A stretch of 64,000 bases of DNA from Prorocentrum cordatum (Eukaryota; Sar; Dinophyceae; Prorocentrales; Prorocentraceae), in the NCBI GenBank assembly GCA_963575745.1, contig CAUYUJ010010491.1, positions 1 to 64,000 of the forward strand, in the 5' to 3' direction. Position 1 is the first letter of the stretch, and every line of letters begins with the position of its first letter. Of the stretch, positions 10,290 to 18,768 are shown piece by piece. A program made the translations under genes and the position numbers. The notes below the pieces were generated by a model. The model saw nothing but the letters and a program-made list of their open reading frames with translations. It was not told where the DNA came from and made no database searches.

Positions 10290-11043
10290 TCTTGAGTAAC
10301 AGCTATTTTACCACAATAAGTTATGCGTGGTAAATCTCATTTATGATGCTGTTCCCAAGTGCTATAGTTGGCTTTGTAGTTGTAGTAGGATGGTGGTCCC
10401 GTGGTACGGCAGTTGGGCTGTAGCATGGCTACTCGTACGTAGCATGCTGCGAAGTAATGGTCTACAGCTCGCTGCACCGAAGGATCTCCCAGGTCGACAC
10501 ATGCGGTCTTGTCTAAGTTGCCTCCTGAGGAGAGACCCTTGAGAAGGCAAGCTCTGAAATGCCACCCTCACCTCCACAAAGCTCCAACATATCAACGCAC
10601 TTGTTGTGACCATAGCATAGAGTGGCCACTATGCTATATATGTCCGCGTGTGTGTCGGGCATATATGTGGGGAGGGTAAGAAACAGGTCATCTTCCTCGT
10701 CTGAGCTGATCAGCTCGACAGGGACGTCAGTGCTCCAGGTCGCCATAAGCTCCTGTCCGAGTCCTGACAAGTCGTCACCGCAATCGTCGTTTCCATCTTC
10801 TACGTGCTTTTAGATGCGGCGAGGCATGATGCCTGCCTCCTTTTCGGCTTTGAGCCTTTCCTTCTGTTTGATACGCGGCTCCGCAGGTAAGACTTGCTCG
10901 TCCTGTTCACCGGTCTGTGTGCCCATCGTCGTTGATGAGTGGGTACCTGCATCAATCGCCAGAGTCGGGAGGGGAGAAGGACAGTCATCTATGATGACGC
11001 GTCTAGGTTTCTGTGGTGATTGAGTAGGCTCGTTTCCAAGCAT
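10290..11043 (-). pseudogene. Inner element methyltransferase-like region 2
   Basis: In frame: an acidic stretch, then CVDMLELCGGEGGISELAFS, which resembles the SAM-binding VLDLFAGxGG motif of Dcm-type methyltransferases. After a stop and frameshift it goes on as VDLGDPSVQRAVDHYFAACY, LQPNCRTTGPPSYYNYK and ending near WFIREQPTGTWVDD, which mirrors the later motifs of that fold. The usual catalytic Pro-Cys pair is not clear, so activity is doubtful. In-frame stops are at about 11062, 10810 and 10513. One family hairpin (11028) overlaps the start. Confidence 0.45.
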
Positions 11044-11064
11044 GACCGGTTCCTCGGGCTGCCA

Positions 11065-11988
11065 TTACATCCGTGCACTGATGTTGGCAACCTCTGCAGG
11101 TAGTGGTGCATGCCAATCATATCCCGTTGGTTGATCGGCCACTACGATATCCTGAACAATCGCGTTGGTATCCAGGTTAATCGTTACACGTCGGATGACA
11201 TCAGACCATTTCGGTCCTCCTTTGTTGGTCGTCACAGAATGATGTATGTCGTGATCCGTACGTGTGTAGGTATTCAAGTATATAGGCACGTTTCCGTGCG
11301 TAGTGGTGCCTCCCAGGATTCTATCGTTGAGGTGACGGATAAGTGTGATGCGTGTCTGGGCTCTCCATTCAGCATGTCGTATCGCCTGGCCGCACCAATC
11401 CAAGACGTGTTGTGGCATCGCCAGTTTGCACGTCCATGCCCACAACTTAGAGCTGATCGGTATCGACGTGGCTACCTGCATATAGGTGCCGCTCGGTGTA
11501 TTGTCTTGCATATTATGCCTAATACCGAAATGACATAACCGCATCCGTACCACCGCCAACTTAAGATCTTCCAGAGTATCACGTATTGGAGATAGCTCAC
11601 AAACGTATCCTGGGGGGGGGGCAAACACTATAAATTTCATGCGGAGCTTCTTGGCTTTCGTCAGAAGGTTCTGAATGCGCGACCAGTGTGGGGCTAGTCA
11701 TTTCCCTGGAGTTCGTGCGTACCAGTCACCCGGGGTACTAACCCATATTAGAGCATAGTCCCCACTGATCACCGCACCCAGATACTCTGTGCCCACAGCT
11801 GTCATGAGCTCATTGTGGGCAATACGATCACAGGTGTATCCTCGGGTGCGGAGGTCAGCGCAAGCCTCTCTCGTATCTTCGATAACGAAAGCTCTTTTAA
11901 GATGGCAGGTTGCCCCGCTGTCCTTGTTACCCCCCGGCCCCTCGGCTATCAGGCAAGGCGACGAGGGGGCAGCGTCGCCCTGCCATCT
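11065..11988 (-). pseudogene. Inner element methyltransferase-like region 1
   Basis: Reads on in the same frame as the protease C-terminus after a TGA at about 11986: FVIEDTREACADLRTRGYTC, DYALIWVSTPGDWYARTPGK, another TGA near 11700, then LLTKAKKLRMKFIVFAPPPG, LKLAVVRMRLCHFGIRHNMQ and LAMPQHVLDWCGQ. The alternation of strands and helices and the 'DYALIWVSTP' line suggest a Rossmann-like fold, perhaps the second half of a methyltransferase-like module, but no catalytic motif is certain. Function unknown. Confidence 0.4.
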
Positions 11989-11989
11989 T
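11899..11989 (-). other. Compound stem-loop between protease and methyltransferase-like region
   Basis: An 11-bp outer inverted repeat (AAGATGGCAGG at 11899-11909, CCTGCCATCTT at 11979-11989) encloses a 7-bp stem (11957-11963 with 11973-11979) and overlaps one of the 14-nt hairpins (11905-11918). It coincides with the in-frame TGA at about 11986. Confidence 0.6.
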
Positions 11990-12753
11990 CAAGATAAAGA
12001 AGATGCGCCTGCAACATCTGCCAGCATCTGAGCCCCCCTCAAATGGAGCTCTGCACTGCAGCGCGCGGTGGCCTCAGAGGCGGATTGCTCCGCAAACGTG
12101 GCCAGCATGGATGGATTATCCATCAGCTGCTTCAATCGGCCTTTCGACCTTGCGTCGTTGACCGTCTGCAGCTCATGGTTCGTGTATCCCATCACTATCT
12201 TCCGGCGTGACCGTACAGCATCCATGGGTACAAGTCCGCCATGCTGGGCCAGTGTCCTGGCTACGAAGCAATCGAACGTCTCCAGATCGTCGATGCTGTC
12301 GCCTCTCATAGTCGCCTTCGCGAGTATCGCGAGCAACCCTTGAGGCAGGTTTCCCCGCAGTTGTTGGCGCTCTTGCGCGGGGGATGGCTCGCCTGTCAGC
12401 ACCGTCTGGAACGATGTTGTACTTGTACTCGAGGCGGGTTGCCCCGCGGCTCCAAATCGATCACACCTGATTGACAGATGTCCTGATGGCAGCTTCGTTG
12501 TCGGCATGATCTTGGAGCCCTCGGGGAGTTCCATCTTGACCTGTCCCTTCCCAGGGAATATCAGCTTATCCTGGCCTCGTTCGAGCACAATGATAGCGCG
12601 CTTGTCCTGCATACTGTCGAGGCCCAGGATAGCTGGCAGGTCCTCGCCGCAGCCAGACACAATATTAGTCTTGTACGAGTCGAGCTGGGTCGAGCCGTGG
12701 CACTCGCAGGCAATGCTGAAGGTGCCCACGGTATCAGCTGGGGCCGACCCCAT
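11989..12753 (-). pseudogene. Inner element aspartic protease, C-terminal half
   Basis: Contains LPAILGLDSMQDKRAIIVLE, IFPGKGQVKM and PSGHLSIRCDRF, a layout that follows the catalytic aspartate segment in dinoflagellate copia proteases. The catalytic half is encoded just upstream in another frame (about 12845-12885); the two overlap by 20 bases at 12734-12753, where the natural protein would run NGVGNGVGSAPADTVGT. The change of frame falls in a perfect 5-bp hairpin (12739-12752). Cleavage of the polyprotein would be its job. Confidence 0.65.
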
Positions 12754-15322
12754 TGCCTACCCCGTTGATGTTCAATCGAGAACGAGGTTCAAACGTACAA
12801 GGACGATTATGTGCCTCAGCAGCCTGGACGAACTTGCGGCTCGCATTTTCTCCCATTATGTTGATCTTCGAGCCCACGTCTATGAGGATTGAATTTCCAC
12901 CATCCTCAAGAAACGTCTTACTCGGCTGCTTGATGTGCACTGTCTCTGACGTGCCGGCTGCGCTGTCTGGCGGGTTTCCCCGCATCTCGGTCGTACTTCT
13001 TGGCGGGTCTCCCCGCATCGTGCTGGCACCCGGCCTTCCTGCGGCCATACGTGCCAGGTCGATGTACTGGAAGTACGACACGTCCTGGGCTTGAGCGCCC
13101 TGTTCCTCCCGCCAGTTGGCATACTCATCGTGTATGCTCGCGCACTGTTCGCGGGTAGTGCGCCGCGTCAGCGTCAAGTACGAATGAAGGGCGATGTCAT
13201 GTAATCCCTCATTCGTAAGGTGAACCCTGTACTGCAACCACTCGTCGAACTCATTGTTCGTGGCTGAGAGTTCGACGGCCCTGACTGCTGTTGTCGCTGT
13301 CGCCGCTGAGGAGTCTGAGAGGTCAACCGACGCGCTCTCAGGAGTATCGGCGTCCAGCATGAACGTGGTGTGTGCATTGTCCATCTGGGTCTGGAAGTGG
13401 CGAACACTCAGTTCTCGCCGCTGTTCAGGGTCCAGTGGCAGCTCGGCCCCACCTCCACTCTGGGGTGACATCGGAGGAGCCACCTGCCCGACTCCAGGCT
13501 CGTAATGAGTCGAAAGAATCTGCACAGGTGGGGTATTGGGCAGGTTTCCCTGCTGAGGCGCCGTCATCGGGATAAGCTGGTCGAAGTATCCCGTCACCAT
13601 CGGCGTCCTCACCTCCTCCGGCGGGTTTCCCCGCTGCTGGGGCTGTGCTGTCTGCCTGTCTAGCAAGCTGGCTGTCATTTCCTCCACCATGCTCCTCAAC
13701 TCTCGCAGCTCCCTCGCTGCCTGTTCGGGGGCCTGAGTGACGAAGCCGGTCCATGGGAACGATGGCGCTATGATGCCTGGCGCTCGGCAGATAGCACACA
13801 CTGGGTGCTGAGGATCTCCTTCTCGCTGATTCGCAACATGGCCCACCACATTCGAGTTCCAGCACTCCTCGTGGAACAGATGGTTGCACCTCAAGCGGTA
13901 GATGCTCTCCCCTGGCAGAAGCCCCTCGAGGCATACCGCGCAGGTGTCTTCCATCCCAGTATAGATTTCCACGTCTGCCGCCCTAGGGCACACCCGCCGC
14001 TGCCGCTCCAGGACTGTTTCGGAGCCCGAGAAAGCAGCTGGAGGATCTCCTGCGGGGGCCAGTGCCTCCGGCGCTACGGCAACCACTGCTTTAGGAGCTG
14101 CCGCTGTGGAGGCTGCGGGCGACACGACTGGCGAGTTTCCTCGCATGGGTGAGCCTCTGTTCCTCACGACTTCAAGTGCGGCTGCGCGTGCTTGGTCACG
14201 TACACTCTGCACCGCCTGCCTGCGCCTAAAACACGCCTGTTGAGTGTGGTACGTCTGCCTGATGTAGACTGGCACTCCCCTACTGCCTGATGGTATCGAA
14301 TGGGCAGTAGACTGGACGGCCACCTCTGGCGTCGTCGGTGCAGGCATGAAAGCCATGTGCGGGCACATGGACTGATCACTGCAGCGCACATTCGTGAGGC
14401 TATGAAACTGATCCGCAGTCTCGCGAACAAATCTGTTCGGGACTCTAGACCCGTCCGGGTACAGTGGCGGATCCATTGGAGCTGGTGCTGGCCTCTGGCC
14501 CTGAGCCATGCTCGGATGAGCATTGAAGGCCGGGATAAATGCCCGCTGCCGAGCAGGGTCAAGTGGATTCGGACCTTCTGGCTCCCAGGACCAGGCTGGC
14601 CTCCACCTCTGACCGCTCGGGTGGGGCAGGTTGTGACTCTGCACCTGTTGTACCGCAGCTGCCACCCTTGCGCGGTAATCATCAGGCACTCCAGTAGCAG
14701 TGTTCTGGCCAGCTAAAGGTCGGTGGTGTACTGGAGTACCAGGCAGGTTTCCCTGCAGACTCATTGGCGTGCCCGGTGGCATCATGCTGAAAAGAGCTGT
14801 GCCATGCTCAGCTCTGGCCGCGGCGATCCGCTCCGTGAGAGTGCCATTCGTGGCAGGTCGACCAGGAGTCCCAAACGGAGACTGTGCTGGCGGTGTCGCC
14901 ACTGGGGTCACGCCCCTCGGTGTGTGCATGCTATGCGAGGGGCTCCCTGGCATCTGCTCGAATCGAGCAGGCTCTCCGAAGATGCGGCCGAACGTTTGCG
15001 GGTCTCCCTGCGGTTCGGGCATGTCGTTCCTGAGTCCATTAACGGGCAGGTTTCCCTGCACGGCCTGGCGGTTGCGCGTCACCATGGCGGACATAGCTCC
15101 CTGGCCTGCGGCCCAGGGATCTTGCTGGTACAGTCTGTCCGCTAGCTGTTCCACCTCCTCAGGATTTAGAGCAGCCGCGATCTGATCCAGATCCGAGGTG
15201 CTGAGGACCTGCCAAGATATGGCACTAGGCCCTTGGCTTGGAGCACGGCTTGGAGCCGCGCTCCACGCCTCACTCTCGCTGATCATGAGGATCTGGTGGA
15301 TTTCGAGTTGGTTTCCCAGCAT
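12734..15322 (-). CDS. Inner element RING-H2 protein fused to protease N-terminal half
   Basis: 862 open codons starting at an ATG that is part of hairpin 15307-15320 (MLGNQLE). The first 400 residues are Pro/Gln/Ala-rich and contain repeated QGNLP or RGNPP words that come from the hairpins. A RING-H2 zinc finger follows at about 13785-13945: CAVC, then CNHLFHEEC, then CAIC, with correct C3-H2-C3 spacing; such fingers usually bind E2 enzymes for ubiquitin transfer. Near the C-terminus, SILIDVGSKINIMGE stands where an aspartic protease has D(T/S)G, giving DVG. It ends in a shifted frame at 12734. A RING finger inside a Gag-Pol polyprotein is unusual; its role is unknown. Confidence 0.75.
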   Translation of the reverse strand: MLGNQLEIHQILMISESEAWSAAPSRAPSQGPSAISWQVLSTSDLDQIAAALNPEEVEQLADRLYQQDPWAAGQGAMSAMVTRNRQAVQGNLPVNGLRNDMPEPQGDPQTFGRIFGEPARFEQMPGSPSHSMHTPRGVTPVATPPAQSPFGTPGRPATNGTLTERIAAARAEHGTALFSMMPPGTPMSLQGNLPGTPVHHRPLAGQNTATGVPDDYRARVAAAVQQVQSHNLPHPSGQRWRPAWSWEPEGPNPLDPARQRAFIPAFNAHPSMAQGQRPAPAPMDPPLYPDGSRVPNRFVRETADQFHSLTNVRCSDQSMCPHMAFMPAPTTPEVAVQSTAHSIPSGSRGVPVYIRQTYHTQQACFRRRQAVQSVRDQARAAALEVVRNRGSPMRGNSPVVSPAASTAAAPKAVVAVAPEALAPAGDPPAAFSGSETVLERQRRVCPRAADVEIYTGMEDTCAVCLEGLLPGESIYRLRCNHLFHEECWNSNVVGHVANQREGDPQHPVCAICRAPGIIAPSFPWTGFVTQAPEQAARELRELRSMVEEMTASLLDRQTAQPQQRGNPPEEVRTPMVTGYFDQLIPMTAPQQGNLPNTPPVQILSTHYEPGVGQVAPPMSPQSGGGAELPLDPEQRRELSVRHFQTQMDNAHTTFMLDADTPESASVDLSDSSAATATTAVRAVELSATNNEFDEWLQYRVHLTNEGLHDIALHSYLTLTRRTTREQCASIHDEYANWREEQGAQAQDVSYFQYIDLARMAAGRPGASTMRGDPPRSTTEMRGNPPDSAAGTSETVHIKQPSKTFLEDGGNSILIDVGSKINIMGENASRKFVQAAEAHNRPCTFEPRSRLNINGVGNGVGPS

Positions 15323-15479
15323 TGTTGGGCTGTAATGGTCCCCTACCTCTCTTTGACCGTAAACCGTATGAGGCTCATAATACTAGCACTGCCCACCGTT
15401 TTCCACCTGTTCGGTGCCGTCATTATGGCAGTGGAACAGCGTGCACGGCGACTACCCATATATTCTGGATTCCGCCATT

Positions 15480-16280
15480 GCTTTCCTGTGGAGAGTTCCT
15501 CCACGTATGTAATGTAATTCGGCTCAATGATGCCGTTTTTTTCCTTCTGATAAGAGAACCCCATTGTCGGACCAGCAAAAGTCGATCCCGTCCTTCAGGG
15601 CCGAGTGCCAGTCCACAAAGATGACAATCTCGGAGTCGGGGCCCCACCCACTCTGCACGTCACGACGACGAAGCGTCGGAACAAAGTGGATGCGTGATCG
15701 GCCAGTCCCTTTCTTCTTGGAGTTGTGTTCTTTGCGACAGGAAAGGCCACGCCACATGATGCCCTCGAAGGCTGCCCACCGTGCGCCGTGCATGGCAACC
15801 TCGGGGTATGGGGCCGGTCTCCCGGCAGGATTGTCGCGCAGTACAATGTACTTGTACAGCGACCAAGGAGCCTTGAGCGTGCACGAGTGCCCTTGCGAGG
15901 CACGGATGAACAGATCGGCCGTGCCAGAATCTCGCACCAGGACCTTGAACTGCAGACGCTGCTTCTCCTCACCGTCCGCCTCGCGGACGTGGACGATCGC
16001 CATCATGATGGCAGCCATCTGGTCAACCGTTCTTTTCTAGAAGGTCTCGGCGATGATCTTGGCCACATCCATTCTCGGATTGTACCCGTCCTGTCTCGCA
16101 CGTCCGTCTTGCCGCGGAAACTAGAGTACGAGCTCATGGAGATTGATCCATCCATCATGATCGTCGAACGTCTCAAGGCTCCACAATGGATTGTGTGGTT
16201 TGTCAGGCGCGTGTCTGGAGATCCTGCTGAGGCATTTACTAAGCTGCTTGAGCTTATGGTTACGAGTCGGGATAATATCT
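15480..16280 (-). pseudogene. Inner element Tpt1/KptA-type RNA 2'-phosphotransferase domain
   Basis: The sense reading gives LKQLSKCLSRISRHAPDKPH, then DHDGWINLHELVL (the N-terminal lobe, LSKxLSxxLRH and GWxxxxxL), then TAG, a short segment, TAG, then LFIRASQGHS, VAMHGARW (HGT in the family), GRSRIHFVP, FVDWHSALKDGIDFCWSDNG and VLLSEG. A one-base shift at an A7 run (15533-15539) leads to the last strand NGIIEPNYITYVEE. Residues lining up with the family's Arg-His-Arg-Arg set (RH of SRH, R of RASQGH, R of SRIHF) are kept. The family removes an RNA 2'-phosphate using NAD+, classically in tRNA splicing. Here it sits between Gag and RING in a retroelement. The two TAGs and the shift make it formally broken. 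Confidence 0.8.
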
Positions 16281-16391
16281 TTCTGCCTGCAGCTCTGCAT
16301 GAATGCCTCATCAACCGAGCGCATCGGTGGAAGATTCCGTAGAGCACGTTGATCATTGATTGACGCCTGACTCCCGCTAGTAAAGGAGGTA

Positions 16392-18764
16392 TCACCTGGG
16401 CGGTGCAGCTTGTCCTCTGGCGGGTCCCCCCGCAAAGGAGCCTCTGTCGCGGATGAGGCTGCGGCCCCTGAGGATGAGGACGCTGCGGCTGCAGCGCCTG
16501 GCGGGTTTCCCCGCAGACTTCTTGGAGCGCGCCGCCACAGGCGAGGCCGGCGCAGGGGTAAACCCTACACGCTCGAATGCCTGGGCCTTGCCGGCGATAG
16601 AGCCGCTACGGCTAGGCTGTCGTCTGCGGATCTCCAAGGAGTCCTGAGGTTGTTGCCTGGGGTCGGGTCTCTGCGCAGGAGTTGCTCGAGTCGGTGACTT
16701 CGGCACTTCAGAAAGGGGCCTCCCCATCTGCACATCGAGCCCGAGCTCCTCTGAGCGGGTCGACACTTTCTGTCTTTCCCCCGAAGGCGCCCTAGGTAGA
16801 CGTGTTTCGCTCTTGGCCTTCGGTTTGAGTGGGGGCTTCCTTGCTCCCCCCTGCGACTCCAGCAGCATTCGGCGAGTTGCCTCGCGGGCGCGTTCTTCTG
16901 CCACTCGCTTGCGCTCCGTTTCTGCTGCGGCTCGCTGAACCTCATGTTCATCGTCATCCGTCATCTCGCGCTGCTGGGCCTGACTGGAGACGCCAGGCGG
17001 GTCCCCCCGCATTCCAGGAAGGCGATGGAGCGCATCTTTCTCTTCCTGGGTCATAGGCACAAGTCCCCGCGGAGGTTGGACCTCCCAGGCCGTAGAGCTC
17101 CTGTGAGCCGTGGTTCCGAGACGAAGATTGACCTCGTCGATCTCTTCTTGGGTCACAGAAACCGATGGTGGATGACCCTCCTTTGCAGGAGTGCGGCCTC
17201 TGTTCAGGCTTAAAGCGTCATTGAGGCCTACGGGGCAACCAGGCCTGTGTTCCTGGAAGTCCTGTGAGCAAGGGCCGCAGACCGCGTTTGGCCTGTAGCG
17301 GCGGCGCTCCTCAATGATGGCTCTCAGCTGTCTCTGCACTACTTCTTTATCGGCACGTCGAATGTTCGTCGCGAGCTGATATCCACCCCGTATGGACCTG
17401 CCTTGGGCGCCCCTGTAGGCTGGGTTGCCCTGTCCAAAGGCAGAGTGCTCACCCGTTTGACGCCTAGGGTCGTTATAGGCGAGCAGCTGACACCCTCGTC
17501 GAGAGGCGTGCTCTGATGGGGCTGCTTGCCTCCATTCACGTGGGAGCCGTGCTCGGGGGTGAGGGTCGTCCCTAAGGCGTGGATGCGAACGAGACTTCCT
17601 GGCCTGTTCGTCAGATGATGCTGCCGACGTAGCCTGAGCAGGAGCCGGCGGGGGGTCCTGCGGGGCCGCGGGCAGCGCATCTTGTGCAGGCAGGTCTCCC
17701 TGCTGACTGGAGTCTGGCACAATTGGCTCTTGTGCGGGTGGTGGTGCGCCAGGACTGTCTGGGTCAAAGTCCACCTCCTCGTCTTCGCCATTGACTTCCA
17801 TCATGAGGATGGTGGTCTCGTCCTCGCACATTCCACATCCATCATCTCCTTCAACTTCTAATATAGGGTTGCCAATGACAATGGTCATTGGCCCAGGCGG
17901 GACGGGCAGGTTTCCCTGCTGCACAGGCGGCTGAGCATCGCCTGGCTGTCCCGGAGTCGGCGGTGCGGTGGTCGGCCCAGGCTCGCTACCGAGCATAGCG
18001 CGCGCCTCGAGCTGATCATAGTCATATGAGGGCTGCCCGATAACACTTCGCATGGCCGTGTGGTTGGGCTGTAGCCCCACCGCCTGGAGACCCCATCCCG
18101 GCGGAGGGAGCGCCTGTCCACGCATGGAGATAGCCCTTTCAAGGGCTTGGCGCCATCGCCCTCTAGAGTACCATACATGTCGCTGCACGTCCTCAGGGCG
18201 CACGCTGTCGATGAGAGTGAGGGCCGCCAACAATAGCTCCGAATCGTCACAGGCATCGGTGTCTTGTAGCATCATGTGGCCACTCTCGACACTCTCTTGA
18301 CTCTCAGGATATGCTACGACCAGTACAGCGTGCATCTGCATGAGAGTCTGCAGTATCGTGCGCGGTCCGTACTCGCCTGGTGCGAACATGCCAGGTGGTA
18401 CGTGAGGATTTCCTGGCAAGCCCACGGTAAATGCTTGAGCCTCTAATTCCATCAGATCACCCTAATTTGGAGGATATACTGGAGTGGGCCTGTTTCCAGG
18501 CATGAGGTCGGGTTGACGCCGAAGGTTGTGGTCAACCTCCGAAGGCGAGGCCTCAACAGTGACTTCCTCGTCGCTGCTCTCGTAGGCCATGATATTGCCT
18601 GGGTTACCGAACATCCAGTCGAAGAAAGAAAGGGGCTGGTTTCCCAGCGCTCCGTTCTCCACAGGCGTAAGCTCGATATTTCCGAGGACAAACCTGCGGA
18701 GGTACTCGATGTAGTACGCGTAAAGCCCATGGCCGTACGCCTCGAGTTCATTCAAATTGTCCAC
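16392..18764 (-). CDS. Inner element low-complexity linker region after Gag
   Basis: About 790 codons in one frame, interrupted only by a TAG at about 18459-18461. The product is rich in Pro, Gln, Arg and acidic residues, with LGNQP, MPGNRP, LPGNPHVPPG, QQGNLP and MRGDPP words that come from the hairpins. No enzyme motif was recognised. The C-terminal 45 codons look frameshifted: another frame gives RGNPPGAAAAASSSSGAAAS running into the Tpt1 segment. It may be a spacer or a structural part of Gag. Confidence 0.5.
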
Positions 18765-18768
18765 ATTG

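Noticed and set aside
12544-12557. TCCCT-GGGA-AGGGA hairpin with a GNRA loop
   Set aside because: Not counted in the family because it lacks the GC...GC stem consensus and falls in a conserved FPGKGQ protease motif.
13811-18415. AGGAGATCCT and AGGAAATCCT words resembling decayed hairpins (near 13811, 14041, 18405)
   Set aside because: Stems do not pair beyond three bases; they may be old copies, but this cannot be supported.
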